A stretch of DNA of 64,000 nucleotides from Neobacillus muris (GCF_943193175.1 NZ_CALPDF010000011.1:1-64000); one strand, 5' to 3'. Counted from the first letter of the stretch, positions 1-8,293 are shown. Program-made: numbers and translations. Notes: generated from the letters alone by a model not told the origin.

Positions 1-148
1 ATCCCAGTCTTACAGGCAGGTTGCCCACGTGTTACTCACCCGTCCGCCGCTAATCTTCGGGAGCAAGCTCCCAAAGACCCGCTCGACTTGCATGTATTAG
101 GCACGCCGCCAGCGTTCGTCCTGAGCCAGGATCAAACTCTCCGAGAAA
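1..148 (-). rRNA. rrs: 16S ribosomal RNA, 5' end (partial)
   Basis: The reverse complement contains the universal bacterial 16S 5' segment (GAGAGTTTGATCCTGGCTCA, then the conserved ACGAACGCTGGCGGCGTGCC) followed by the V1 hairpin and the GCGGACGGGTGAGTAA block. About 148 nt are present and the gene runs off the left edge. The mature 5' end is placed at TTTCTCGGAGAG by analogy with B. subtilis (TTTATCGGAGAG), so it may be wrong by a few bases. The V1 region is of Bacillaceae type. Confidence 0.97.
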
Positions 149-224
149 GTTGATATAGCTCATAAATTTAAAACGTTGGCTTCGTTTCATAAGAAACGAA
201 TATTTTTTGTTGACGTATTTGTTT

Positions 225-243
225 GTTTAGTTTTCAAAGAACA
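225..243 (-). promoter_or_regulatory. rRNA leader boxA-type antitermination element
   Basis: On the minus strand the leader reads TGTTCTTTGAAAACTAAAC, the conserved boxA-like sequence found before Bacillus 16S genes and bound by Nus factors. It lies between promoter P1 and the 16S start. A perfect small hairpin (TTCGTTTC/GAAACGAA, 181-200) follows and probably belongs to the 16S processing region. Confidence 0.8.
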
Positions 244-263
244 ATTTTCAAAGACAGGAACTT

Positions 264-292
264 ATTATACCGAATAACCAACATCATGTCAA
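264..292 (-). promoter_or_regulatory. rrn promoter P1 (16S-proximal)
   Basis: A consensus sigma-A promoter on the minus strand: -35 TTGACA at 287-292, a 17-bp spacer, and -10 TATAAT at 264-269. It directs transcription into the 16S gene and is the strongest of the three tandem promoters. Confidence 0.9.
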
Positions 293-339
293 TGATTATT
301 TTCGATTTATTTAATTCACTGTTCTGGTGACAAGAATTA

Positions 340-368
340 ATATTATATTACTATATCAATTTTGTCAA
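340..368 (-). promoter_or_regulatory. rrn promoter P2 (middle)
   Basis: Minus-strand -35 TTGACA at 363-368, a 17-bp spacer, and -10 TAATAT at 340-345. It lies 76 bp upstream of the proximal promoter with the same orientation and spacing, as expected of tandem rRNA promoters. Confidence 0.75.
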
Positions 369-430
369 CTATATTTTTGACCTGCATAAAAAAACATTCA
401 TTTAATATTTTCTCGCTGTCAAGAATGATA

Positions 431-459
431 ATATTACTATTACATCAATTATAAGTCAA
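431..459 (-). promoter_or_regulatory. rrn promoter P3 (distal)
   Basis: Minus-strand -35 TTGACT at 454-459, a 17-bp spacer, and -10 TAATAT at 431-436. The -10 and the spacer length match the middle promoter, which supports a third tandem rRNA promoter. The rest of 460-581 shows nothing recognisable. Confidence 0.65.
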
Positions 460-581
460 CCCTAATTGTTAAATACCCAAATCAGTACACCTCTCTATAG
501 TTTTTTTATTTACGATACTCAAAGAGTTGGCTTGATCCGGCTAACTTTTTGAGTATCCTGTTGATTACCCCCATCCATTTT

Positions 582-1337
582 TCAGATGGTGTTTTTAAAT
601 AAGTATAACCCAAAGCCCAGTGTATCTCTTCCCCAGTTTAAATAGGTCGTTCTCCAGGCGCGAATCCGCTTCAGCATGGCCTCACAGTCCGGGTCATTAG
701 GATTCTCCAAACAGTAATTTTCAATGGATGTGGAATAGAGCCATTCATAATCATCCCATTCATCTTGATTAGCTGTATAGGACCAAAGAGGTATCAAGCC
801 TATGTCTTGACCTGCTTTAACATTATCTGCATGACTTGTTAATTCAGACTCCTCTGCCCCGCCAAGTGCTTCTAAATACTCAGGATGAGGGGGTTGCTTC
901 CAGTATCCTTCTCCTATCAGTATGTATCCATTTTCCTTTACTAGCTTCTTCAGCGCTTGAAGTGTCCCGCTTAAACCATTTAATGCGTGGGTTGAGCCAA
1001 TACAGATACCTATATCAAAACCACCCTGTTCACAATTTTTTATTGCTGAACGGGCATCGTCCACGATAAAATCAATCTTCCCCTCAGGAATTCTTCCTCC
1101 AGCCCGTTTCTTAGCCTCCTCAACAGCACCGCTAAACAATTCAATGGCGGTTCCTGAAATTTGGTAATTTTCCGCTAAGCGAATTAGCAATTCACATCTT
1201 CCTGCCCCAATATCAATCACTTTATCATCCGGTTTGGGCGCTATGATTTGACATATTTTCATGATTTTTTCTTCACTCAAAGGGTTGTAAAACGCATGAT
1301 CACGGTGGGCAATGCTTGAAAATTTATTTCGGTCCAA
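582..1337 (-). CDS. Class I SAM-dependent methyltransferase
   Basis: A 251-residue protein with a class I (Rossmann) methyltransferase core. The glycine-rich SAM-binding motif I (IDIGAGRCELL) is at residues 41-51, the acidic end of strand beta-2 is AIEL near 64-67, and the motif-II-like VDDAR is at 92-96. The C-terminal third is rich in aromatic and acidic residues (WDDYEWLYS) and probably forms the substrate lid. Many Bacillus relatives are annotated only as methyltransferases, so the substrate is unknown. The start is TTG, preceded by GGGG at about 9 nt. It stands alone between the rRNA promoters and a decayed gene. Confidence 0.85.
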   Translation of the reverse strand: MDRNKFSSIAHRDHAFYNPLSEEKIMKICQIIAPKPDDKVIDIGAGRCELLIRLAENYQISGTAIELFSGAVEEAKKRAGGRIPEGKIDFIVDDARSAIKNCEQGGFDIGICIGSTHALNGLSGTLQALKKLVKENGYILIGEGYWKQPPHPEYLEALGGAEESELTSHADNVKAGQDIGLIPLWSYTANQDEWDDYEWLYSTSIENYCLENPNDPDCEAMLKRIRAWRTTYLNWGRDTLGFGLYLFKNTI

Positions 1338-1414
1338 ATTCCAATTCCCCTTTTCTATGTATTACTATCATCTTATATCAGAGCGGACAATTTTCATATA
1401 GAATCTTTCATTTT

Positions 1415-1448
1415 GGGGCCTGTCCCCCACCGCGTTAGTAAGGTAAAG
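1415..1448 (+). repeat. REP-like palindromic repeat, copy 1
   Basis: Core GGGGCCTGTCCCCC at 1415-1428, followed by CGCGTTAGTAAGG and TAAAG. The same core with a similar GCG-TTAA-GGTAAAG tail occurs near 3205, 6916, 8300 and 24984. It is intergenic, between the decayed YitT gene and the methyltransferase. Confidence 0.7.
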
Positions 1449-1455
1449 CAAATCC

Positions 1456-1730
1456 CTAATGGATTCGGATTGATCGATCTATGGTTTGATAGGCTACATA
1501 GAAGGTGGCCAAGGAGCAGATGGCTTCCTTGAGACCGAATAGGAATACGGAGCTGTAATGACAGGAAAAGGCTCAAGCTGGCTGGTTATGACGGTTAGTA
1601 CAAGAATGGCATAAAAGCTTAATACAAAAAATCTTTTTCCTAGGAGTGTATAACCTAATATGAAAAAAGGCGTATTTAACAGCAATAACCAAAGTCCAAC
1701 TTCTAATCCAGTAAACCGTGAGCTCTGCTG
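1456..1730 (-). pseudogene. Decayed YitT-family membrane protein gene
   Basis: The minus strand encodes GLEVGLWLLLLNTPFFILGY and then LLGKRFFVLSFYAILV, which resembles the middle of YitT-type proteins (DUF161; GxxxLLLNIPFFxLGY..IGK). After about 55 codons the match moves to another frame, where FLFGLKEAICSLATFYVAYQ and then TIDRS resembles the later YitT segment (FGWxxAxYSLIAYYVAxKxID). The N-terminal membrane segments and the part between the two matches are missing. This indicates 5' truncation plus an internal deletion and frameshift. Recognition is from memory of the family. Confidence 0.5.
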
Positions 1731-1870
1731 TCATCTATGTAATTTCTATATCTCCTCTGATACATAATGCCCCCATTTTTCCCGCCGCACTACCTTTGTA
1801 GTAGGAAATATATTCTAATGAAAATAAAAACATGCCATGATAAACCGATCTTTTAAGAAGAGGTTTAAAC

Positions 1871-1899
1871 AAAAAAGCGATTCGGAGATACGAATCGCT
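1871..1899 (-). terminator. Intrinsic terminator of trpB
   Basis: On the minus strand AGCGATTCG and CGAATCGCT form a perfect 9-bp stem with a 6-nt loop, followed by TTTTTT. It starts 9 nt after the trpB stop codon. Confidence 0.9.
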
Positions 1900-1907
1900 A
1901 CCTTTAT

Positions 1908-3077
1908 CTATTTATTTTTTAACATTTTATATACCTGTTCTACATCTTTATCGCCACGGCCCGACAAGTTTACAATCATAACATCGTCAGTCGAAAGTTC
2001 TGTTGCTAATTTAATAGCATATGCTACAGCGTGGGAACTCTCCAGTGCCGGTATAATGCCTTCTGTCTTACTAAGCAAAAGGAAGGCATCTAACGCCTCT
2101 TGGCCAGTTACGGTCACATACTCTCCTCTGCCGCTTGTCTTTAGGTAACTGTGTTCAGGTCCAACACCTGGATAATCCAGTCCGGCAGCAATCGAATACG
2201 TCGGCTGCGGGTCCCCATTTTCATCCAAAAGCGTCAAACATTTAAACCCGTGGATCACAGCTGGAACACCTTCTGTTAAAGTTGGTGCCTCTGCTGGTTC
2301 AACCCCAATCAGGCGGACATTTTTTTCGTCCATATAATGGGCAAAGGCGCCAATCGCATTGCTGCCTCCTCCTGCGCAGGCAATCACCGCTGTTGGCAGC
2401 TTTCCTTCCTTCTCGAGGATTTGCCGTTTGGATTCCTCGCTGATAATCGACTGGAAATGTTTTACCATGGTTGGATAGGGGTGCGGCCCCACTGCAGACC
2501 CTAATAAGTAAAAAGTATTTTTATAGTTTTGCACCAAATCCCCTAACGCTTCATCTACAGCATCTTTTAATCGCCCCTGCCCTTTCGATACAGGAACAAC
2601 CTTTGCTCCGAGCAGCTCCATGCGGAACACGTTTAACGCCTGCCGTTCCGTGTCTAGTTTCCCCATGTAAATGATGCATTCCATGCCAAACATCGCACAA
2701 GCAGTAGCTGTAGCGACACCATGCTGTCCTGCGCCTGTTTCGGCAATAATCCGATTCATTCCCATCCGTTTTGCTAATAATATCTGACCGATTGCATTAT
2801 TAATTTTGTGAGCCCCTGTGTGATTCAAATCTTCCCGTTTTAAATAAATTTTGGCTCCACCTACGTGTTTCGTTAAATTTTCAGCGAACGTCAGTGGATT
2901 TTCTCTTCCTATATACTCTTTTAAATAATAGTTAAATTCCTCAATAAACTCTGGGTCATCCTTATGCTTAAAAAATTGCTCTTCCAGCTCATTCATGACC
3001 TGCTGCAGATCATCAGGAACAAAACTGCCCCCGAACTCACCAAAATATCCTATGCTCTTTGTACTAACTCCATCCAT
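1908..3077 (-). CDS. trpB: Tryptophan synthase beta chain (orphan)
   Basis: The PLP-dependent beta subunit that condenses indole with serine to make tryptophan. The PLP lysine lies in HTGAHKINN, the phosphate-binding loop is GGGSNAIG, and the C-terminal SGRGDKDV is typical of canonical TrpB1 rather than the longer TrpB2. The length of about 389 residues is normal. I place the start at ATG 3077, which has GTGGAG 6 nt upstream; a GTG 12 nt further up lacks a usable ribosome binding site. No trpA or other trp gene is adjacent, so it is either the only trpB, detached from the operon, or a second copy used for indole salvage. A perfect hairpin terminator follows. Confidence 0.95.
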   Translation of the reverse strand: MDGVSTKSIGYFGEFGGSFVPDDLQQVMNELEEQFFKHKDDPEFIEEFNYYLKEYIGRENPLTFAENLTKHVGGAKIYLKREDLNHTGAHKINNAIGQILLAKRMGMNRIIAETGAGQHGVATATACAMFGMECIIYMGKLDTERQALNVFRMELLGAKVVPVSKGQGRLKDAVDEALGDLVQNYKNTFYLLGSAVGPHPYPTMVKHFQSIISEESKRQILEKEGKLPTAVIACAGGGSNAIGAFAHYMDEKNVRLIGVEPAEAPTLTEGVPAVIHGFKCLTLLDENGDPQPTYSIAAGLDYPGVGPEHSYLKTSGRGEYVTVTGQEALDAFLLLSKTEGIIPALESSHAVAYAIKLATELSTDDVMIVNLSGRGDKDVEQVYKMLKNK

Positions 3078-3204
3078 GCTCTGCTCCACTCCATCTCTAC
3101 TTTTATTTCGTCCATTAACAGCAAGTTAATTAACAGAATATTACAAATAACATTTTACCACGTCACAACTGACTCGTACAGCAAAGAGACACACTCGCTT
3201 TACC

Positions 3205-3229
3205 GCAGCGGGGGACAGGCCCCCGCTGC
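3205..3229 (+). repeat. REP-like palindromic repeat, copy 2
   Basis: A perfect 10-bp inverted repeat (GCAGCGGGGG / CCCCCGCTGC) around ACAGG, containing the core GGGGGACAGGCCCC, with TTTACC before it and GTAAAG after it. It lies between divergent trpB and fruR. No poly-T tract follows, so it is not a standard terminator. Confidence 0.75.
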
Positions 3230-3284
3230 AGTAAAGCAATAAAAACGGAAGAGATTGGAACTGAATGTTTTTGCTTGTTTGTGA

Positions 3285-3342
3285 TTGATTTTTAATGAAA
3301 ATGACTGTATGATAGAAAAGTCATATTTGAAAGCGTTATTTT
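3285..3342 (+). promoter_or_regulatory. fruRKA promoter with downstream cre-like site
   Basis: -35 TTGATT at 3285-3290, a 17-bp spacer, and -10 TATGAT at 3308-3313. A catabolite-responsive-element-like sequence, TTGAAAGCGTTATTTT, covers 3327-3342. It matches the left half and CG centre of the CcpA consensus but is weak in the right half. It sits near or just after the expected transcription start, where CcpA would repress. Confidence 0.65.
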
Positions 3343-3356
3343 AGGAGGTGGCCCTT

Positions 3357-4106
3357 TTGTTGGAGACTGAGCGCCATCAAATGATTTTACATGCGTTAAA
3401 GCAAAAGAATACCGTTAAGCTTCAAGAACTAGTGGAGTTGACAAATTCCTCCGAATCCACGATTCGGCGGGACTTAACCCAGTTAGAGAATAGGAAGTTT
3501 TTAAAGAGGGTTCATGGCGGTGCCGCCCGGCTGCAAGGAAAACTTCAAGAGCCGAGCATGATAGAGAAATCATCCAAAAACCTTCAAGCCAAGCAGCAAA
3601 TTGCGAAATATGCTGCCAATTTAATTGAAGAAGGCGATTCCATTTATCTGGATGCTGGTTCCACTGTTTTCGAAATGATTTCCTTCCTGCCAGCCAATAT
3701 TGTGGTCGTCACCAATGGACTCATGCACGCCAATCAGCTTCTAGATCAAAACATTAAGACCTTTTTAATTGGCGGTTCCTTAAAACCGACAACCAAAGCG
3801 ATGATCGGGCGAGGGGCTCTGGACAGCCTGGAGCAGTACCGGTTCGATAAATGCTTTATGGGTGTCAATGGAATCCACCCGGAGTTCGGCTATACGACTC
3901 CCGACCCGGAAGAAGCCATAATTAAGCAGCTGGCGATTTCATTGTCTCGTGAGGCCTTCATCTTAGCCGATGAATCGAAATTTTCAGAGATTGCTTTTGC
4001 CAAAATAGCTGACCTCCATGCCGCTGCCATCCTGACCAATGAGTTAGATCCTGATATAGAGGAACAATATAATAGTAAGACAAAGATAAAGGTGGTTACA
4101 TCATGA
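3357..4106 (+). CDS. fruR: DeoR-family repressor of the fructose operon
   Basis: A 249-residue DeoR-family regulator. The N-terminal helix-turn-helix includes LVELTNSSESTIRRDLTQLE, the family signature, and the C-terminal DeoRC sugar-phosphate sensor contains DAGSTVFEM and the GxGxxxLxxxxFDKCFMGVNG region. In B. subtilis the homologue represses fruRKA until fructose-1-phosphate binds. The start is placed at TTG 3357, 8 nt after AGGAGG; the GTG at 3348 overlaps that ribosome binding site. The stop overlaps the fruK start by 4 nt, which indicates translational coupling. Confidence 0.93.
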   Translation: MLETERHQMILHALKQKNTVKLQELVELTNSSESTIRRDLTQLENRKFLKRVHGGAARLQGKLQEPSMIEKSSKNLQAKQQIAKYAANLIEEGDSIYLDAGSTVFEMISFLPANIVVVTNGLMHANQLLDQNIKTFLIGGSLKPTTKAMIGRGALDSLEQYRFDKCFMGVNGIHPEFGYTTPDPEEAIIKQLAISLSREAFILADESKFSEIAFAKIADLHAAAILTNELDPDIEEQYNSKTKIKVVTS

Positions 4107-5014
4107 TTTATACAGTAACGTTAAATCCCTCTCTCGACTATATTGTAGAGCTTGACCAAGTAAACGTGGGCGGGTTAAACCGCACCAAAAACGAAACCAA
4201 ACTGCCTGGAGGCAAAGGCATTAATGTTTCCCAAGTTTTAAAAAGACTAGATGCCGACAGTAAAGCGCTAGGATTTATCGGCGGTTTTACCGGTGAATAT
4301 ATAAAAAAAATGCTTGAATCTCTTGAAATCAGCACCGATTTTGTAAAAGTCAACGAAGATACTAGAATAAATGTCAAACTAAAGGCTGACACAGAAACAG
4401 AAGTGAACGCCAAGGGACCTGCTATCTCCGAAGAAAACTTTGAAGCCTTAAAGGGAAAAATCCGAAGGCTGACAAGCGAAGATATTTTAGTGTTAGCAGG
4501 CAGCATCCCTTCGACCATGCCAGCGGACACCTATGAGGATCTCGTAAAAATCTGCAGCGAAACCGGAACGAAATTTGTCGTGGATGCGGAAGGGGAACTA
4601 TTAAGAAAGGTACTGCCCTTTAAGCCTTTCCTGATCAAACCGAATCACCATGAACTTGGCGATTTATTCGATACCGTGATTACCACACCTGAAGAGGCGA
4701 TTCCTTACGGCAGAGAGTTGATTAACCAGGGCGCTCAAAATGTTATTGTCTCCCTTGCAGAAAAAGGCGCCGTCCTGATCAATCAGGAGATGGCCTTGAT
4801 TTCTTCAGTTCCAAAAGGAGAAGTGAAAAGCTCTGTGGGTGCCGGGGATTCCATGGTAGCTGGTTTTATTGCCACCTATTCCAAAACCAACTCCATTGAA
4901 GAAGCCTTCCGTTTTAGTGTGGCTTCTGGAAGTGCTACCGCCTTTTCCATCGGCTTATGCACCCCTGAAAAAATTGACAGCCTGCTGCCACAAGTAAACC
5001 TACAACAGATTTAA
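4103..5014 (+). CDS. fruK: 1-phosphofructokinase
   Basis: A PfkB-family sugar kinase (303 residues) that phosphorylates fructose-1-phosphate to fructose-1,6-bisphosphate. Visible motifs are GGKGINVSQVL near residues 36-46 (substrate and signature 1) and GAGDSMVAGF at 246-255, where Asp249 is the catalytic base. It lies between fruR (4-nt overlap) and fruA (18-nt gap with AAAGGAG), the standard fructose PTS operon order, which separates it from tagatose-6-phosphate kinase. Confidence 0.96.
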   Translation: MIYTVTLNPSLDYIVELDQVNVGGLNRTKNETKLPGGKGINVSQVLKRLDADSKALGFIGGFTGEYIKKMLESLEISTDFVKVNEDTRINVKLKADTETEVNAKGPAISEENFEALKGKIRRLTSEDILVLAGSIPSTMPADTYEDLVKICSETGTKFVVDAEGELLRKVLPFKPFLIKPNHHELGDLFDTVITTPEEAIPYGRELINQGAQNVIVSLAEKGAVLINQEMALISSVPKGEVKSSVGAGDSMVAGFIATYSKTNSIEEAFRFSVASGSATAFSIGLCTPEKIDSLLPQVNLQQI

Positions 5015-5032
5015 ATAAAAGGAGAAACCATC

Positions 5033-6907
5033 ATGAGAATAACAGAGTTATTAACCAAAGATACGATTAATCTTGGTTTAACCAGCCATGAAAAAGCAGA
5101 TGTTATCGAAGAATTAGTAACGGTCTTAGACTCTGCTGGAAAATTAGCGGACAGATCCGAATTTAAGAAGCAAATTTTAAATCGAGAAGCCCAAAGTACA
5201 ACAGGAATTGGCGACGGGATTGCCATTCCCCATGCTAAAACAAAAGCCGTGAAGCAAGCGGCGATTGCATTTGGGCGTTCAGCTGGCGGCGTGAACTATG
5301 AGTCATTCGATGGCCAGCCCGCACGCCTATTCTTCATGATTGCTGCTACCGAGGGTGCTAATAACACCCATCTCGAAGCCCTTGCCCGTCTCTCTACGCT
5401 TTTAATGAAGGAAGAAGTGCGCAAGCAGCTTTTAGAAGCACAGTCCGCAGAGGATGTATTAACTATCATTAACAGCCATGACGAAGAAGCTGAAGAAGAA
5501 ACTCAATCGATGGCTGGAAAGAAGGACTTTGTAGTCGCCGTCACGGCCTGTCCGACAGGAATTGCCCATACGTATATGTCAGCTGATGCCTTAAAGGCCA
5601 AAGCAGCCGAAATGGGTGTCGACATTAAGGTTGAGACAAATGGATCTGGCGGGGCAAAGAATGTTCTGACTGCCGACGAAATTGAACATGCAACCGCTGT
5701 TATTGTAGCGGCTGATACAAAGGTTGAAATGAACCGATTCAATGGAAAGCATGTCATTGAGGTTCCCGTAGCAGACGGAATCCGCAAGCCCCAGGAATTG
5801 ATTGAACGGGCATTAAAGCAAGATGCCCCAGTGTATAGAGGCGGTGCTGACAAAACGAAGGAAGAAACAGATCAAAAAGGCCGCAGCATCGGGTCAACGA
5901 TTTATAAACATTTGATGAATGGCGTTTCTAACATGCTGCCATTCGTTGTCGGCGGCGGGATCTTAATTGCCATCAGTTTTATCTTTGGCTTCAATTCCGC
6001 GAACCCCGATGATCCAAGCTATAATCAATTTGCCGCAGCATTAAATACCATCGGCGGCGGTAATGCCTTCGCATTAATGGTACCTGTATTGGCAGGATTT
6101 ATCGCGATGAGTATTGCGGACCGGCCAGGCTTCGCAGCAGGTATGGTTGGCGGCATGATGGCGGCCAGCGGCGGTGCCGGCTTCCTTGGGGGCCTTGTCG
6201 CAGGTTTCTTAGCAGGTTATGTAGTAGTTGGATTGAAAAAGGTGCTAGCTGGGATTCCAGCTTCATTAGAAGGAATTAAAACCATTCTTTTATTTCCACT
6301 TTTAGGAATTGCGATAACAGGCTTAATCATGCATTTTGTCGTGAACAAGCCGGTCGGAGCGTTAAACACAGCCATTTCGGACTGGTTATCCGGTCTTGGA
6401 ACAGGGAATGCGGTCATACTTGGGATTATTCTCGGACTTATGATGTCATTTGATATGGGGGGTCCTGTTAACAAAGCAGCATATGTATTTGGTACAGGAC
6501 TAATTGCCAATGGCGTGTATGAACCAATGGCTGCGATTATGGCGGCCGGTATGGTTCCTCCATTAGGAATCGCCCTTGCCACTACTTTCTTTAAAAAGAA
6601 ATTCAGCCAGCAAGACCGTGAAGCTGGAAAAGTCAACTACATCATGGGATTATCGTTTATCACAGAAGGGGCCATTCCTTACGCAGCAGCAGACCCCGTC
6701 CGGGTGATCCCTTCCGTCATGATCGGCTCAGCCATCACCGGTGCCCTAACCATGTACTTCGGCATTGGCCTGCGCGCCCCGCACGGCGGAGTATTCGTCT
6801 TCCCGCTCGTAGACGGCAACTGGCTGCTTTACTTGTTAGCAGTCATAATCGGCGCCATCGTCTCAGCCCTATTACTAGGATTCCTAAAGAAACCAGTAAC
6901 AAAATAA
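5033..6907 (+). CDS. fruA: PTS fructose transporter subunit IIABC
   Basis: A 624-residue fused permease that imports fructose and phosphorylates it to fructose-1-phosphate. The N-terminal IIA domain (about 1-150) carries the phospho-accepting histidine in GIAIPHAKT (His67). The IIB domain (about 165-265) carries the phospho-cysteine in TACPTGIAHTYM (Cys173). The C-terminal IIC domain (about 285-624) has 8 or more membrane segments and Gly-rich loops such as MVGGMMAASGGAGFLGG. It is the last gene of fruRKA. A pair of inverted palindromic repeats directly follows and may stop transcription. Confidence 0.96.
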   Translation: MRITELLTKDTINLGLTSHEKADVIEELVTVLDSAGKLADRSEFKKQILNREAQSTTGIGDGIAIPHAKTKAVKQAAIAFGRSAGGVNYESFDGQPARLFFMIAATEGANNTHLEALARLSTLLMKEEVRKQLLEAQSAEDVLTIINSHDEEAEEETQSMAGKKDFVVAVTACPTGIAHTYMSADALKAKAAEMGVDIKVETNGSGGAKNVLTADEIEHATAVIVAADTKVEMNRFNGKHVIEVPVADGIRKPQELIERALKQDAPVYRGGADKTKEETDQKGRSIGSTIYKHLMNGVSNMLPFVVGGGILIAISFIFGFNSANPDDPSYNQFAAALNTIGGGNAFALMVPVLAGFIAMSIADRPGFAAGMVGGMMAASGGAGFLGGLVAGFLAGYVVVGLKKVLAGIPASLEGIKTILLFPLLGIAITGLIMHFVVNKPVGALNTAISDWLSGLGTGNAVILGIILGLMMSFDMGGPVNKAAYVFGTGLIANGVYEPMAAIMAAGMVPPLGIALATTFFKKKFSQQDREAGKVNYIMGLSFITEGAIPYAAADPVRVIPSVMIGSAITGALTMYFGIGLRAPHGGVFVFPLVDGNWLLYLLAVIIGAIVSALLLGFLKKPVTK

Positions 6908-6915
6908 CAACAATT

Positions 6916-6967
6916 GGGGCCTGTCCCCCGGCGCGTTAACATATTAACGTACTGGGGGACAGGCCCC
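6916..6967 (+). repeat. REP-like repeat pair in inverted orientation, copy 3
   Basis: GGGGCCTGTCCCCC (6916-6929) and GGGGGACAGGCCCC (6954-6967) face each other across 24 bp that contain a smaller inverted repeat, CGTTAA/TTAACG. The full structure can fold into a long stem between convergent fruA and the MBL gene and may act as a two-way transcription stop. It ends one base before the stop codon of the MBL gene. Confidence 0.75.
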
Positions 6968-6968
6968 T

Positions 6969-7781
6969 TTAATATTCTCTTCGAATGATGCTGATGTTTT
7001 CTTCATGAGATTGTTTGGTGAATTTGGATGGATAGGCCATTTGTTTTTCTAGTTCATCCATTGTATCCGTGTCTTCATGCTGAACAGCGGCAATTAATCG
7101 GTCTAGATACCTCTCTGAGAGTTGAATCCTTCGCCGGATTTCCTCCTTGGAAGTGGTGGATTGGCCATGTCCGGGGACCAAAACCTCAATCTTATGGTGA
7201 TCTAGGATACTTTGGGCTTTGCGAAGTGTTTCCTGATACGCCTTCGCACTATGGGAGATAAAGGGAAGTTCAAAATCGGACAGATAATCGCCAGCTAACC
7301 AGACTCCAAGCGGCTCTATTATAGTAAATATCCCGTCATGCGTATGGCCAGGGGACAAATAAAAAGTAATGGCTGCATCCCCAATAGAAAGTATTTGTGC
7401 ATCTTCTTCAACCACAACCTCCACCTCAGGAAAATCAATCGGATATTCTCGGTCAATATAGTAATCGATATCAAATTGGCGAATTTGCTCCGCCGTTTGC
7501 TGTTTATCCGGATGTTCTTTCAGTCCCCTGCTGCCAATTATTTTTGCGCCAGGAAAGGCACGATAACCAATAATATGATCAAAATCCCCGTGCGTAAACA
7601 AAAGGAAAAGCTGTTTCTCTCCTTGAATTCTTGCGACATGCTGCTTTATTTCCTCCACCTCATAGGGCAGCCAATTGGGATCGGCCACTAAAATGAAATC
7701 ATTTGCCTCTACCACTGTACAGGTGGTCTGATATAAGCCGCTTTGAAAAACAGTTAGGAATTCATTCTGGAACTGAATCAT
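6969..7781 (-). CDS. MBL-fold metallo-hydrolase
   Basis: A 270-residue metallo-beta-lactamase-fold protein. The zinc motif HxDxDH appears as THGDFDHIIG (residues 63-72). Further metal ligands are likely in SPGHTHDG, LAGDYLSD and the C-terminal VPGHGQ. These match the glyoxalase II-like branch, but the substrate cannot be predicted. It is a single gene, convergent with fruA, with a gap of about 150 bp to the divergent cytochrome gene. The ATG start follows a purine-rich GGAGAGAGGG stretch. Confidence 0.88.
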   Translation of the reverse strand: MIQFQNEFLTVFQSGLYQTTCTVVEANDFILVADPNWLPYEVEEIKQHVARIQGEKQLFLLFTHGDFDHIIGYRAFPGAKIIGSRGLKEHPDKQQTAEQIRQFDIDYYIDREYPIDFPEVEVVVEEDAQILSIGDAAITFYLSPGHTHDGIFTIIEPLGVWLAGDYLSDFELPFISHSAKAYQETLRKAQSILDHHKIEVLVPGHGQSTTSKEEIRRRIQLSERYLDRLIAAVQHEDTDTMDELEKQMAYPSKFTKQSHEENISIIRREY

Positions 7782-7929
7782 TTTCCCTCTCTCCTTGCTG
7801 AAAGTTAAAAAAGATTTAACAATTGATCGATTTGCAGCTATGTCTTCTATGCTAGATTTACTTTAATGAGTTTTATTGCATATTCTCACTGTGAAAAGAT
7901 TCTAACAAACTTCATTTGGAGGAAAAAGC

Positions 7930-8223
7930 ATGAAAAGATTATGGCTGGGTTTAGGACTATCCTTGTTTCTTTTAGCAGGATGTTCTTCCAATGCAAGCGA
8001 AAAAACATCCGTAAATGGTGAAGCACTCTATAAAAGCAAATGTTTAGCCTGCCACGGAGCGGATTTAAAAGGAAGCTATGGTCCCCCTGTTTTAAACATG
8101 GGCAGCAAGTATTCCGAGCAGCAAATAAAGAAAATAATCACCGATGGCATCGGCAAAATGCCAGGCCAAAACGTAACCGAAAAAGAAGCAACAGAACTGA
8201 CAAACTGGCTAATGAAAAAATAA
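7930..8223 (+). CDS. Lipoprotein c-type cytochrome (cytochrome c-551 type)
   Basis: A 97-residue protein with a lipoprotein signal peptide (LLAGC lipobox, Cys18) and one haem-attachment motif, CLACH, at residues 38-42. The methionine in IGKMPGQ (Met77) is the likely distal haem ligand. It resembles the small membrane-anchored cytochrome CccB (c-551) of Bacillus, which carries electrons to cytochrome c oxidase on the outer face of the membrane. TTTGGAGGAAAAAGC precedes the ATG. It is a single-gene unit followed by a hairpin at 8249-8279. Confidence 0.93.
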   Translation: MKRLWLGLGLSLFLLAGCSSNASEKTSVNGEALYKSKCLACHGADLKGSYGPPVLNMGSKYSEQQIKKIITDGIGKMPGQNVTEKEATELTNWLMKK

Positions 8224-8248
8224 CCAAAATGACAAAATTTAAAATAAG

Positions 8249-8279
8249 AACATGAAGAGGACCATCCTCTCCATGTTCC
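8249..8279 (+). terminator. Probable terminator after the cytochrome gene
   Basis: AACATG-AGAGGA pairs with TCCTCT-CATGTT, with one unpaired base on each side and a 3-nt loop. Only a short T-rich tract (CCATTT) follows, so it may be weak. Confidence 0.6.
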
Positions 8280-8293
8280 ATTTAACGCATTAA

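Larger units (their letters stand above)
1338..1907. other. 570-bp stretch without an intact gene
   Basis: This gap holds one copy of the GGGGCCTGTCCCCC repeat (1415-1428), the remains of a YitT-family gene (about 1456-1730) and the trpB terminator (1871-1899). I see nothing else in it. Confidence 0.7.

Noticed and set aside
582-1337. A 77-codon plus-strand ORF (836-1069) inside the methyltransferase gene
   Set aside because: It lies antisense to a clear gene, has no ribosome binding site and gives a low-complexity peptide.
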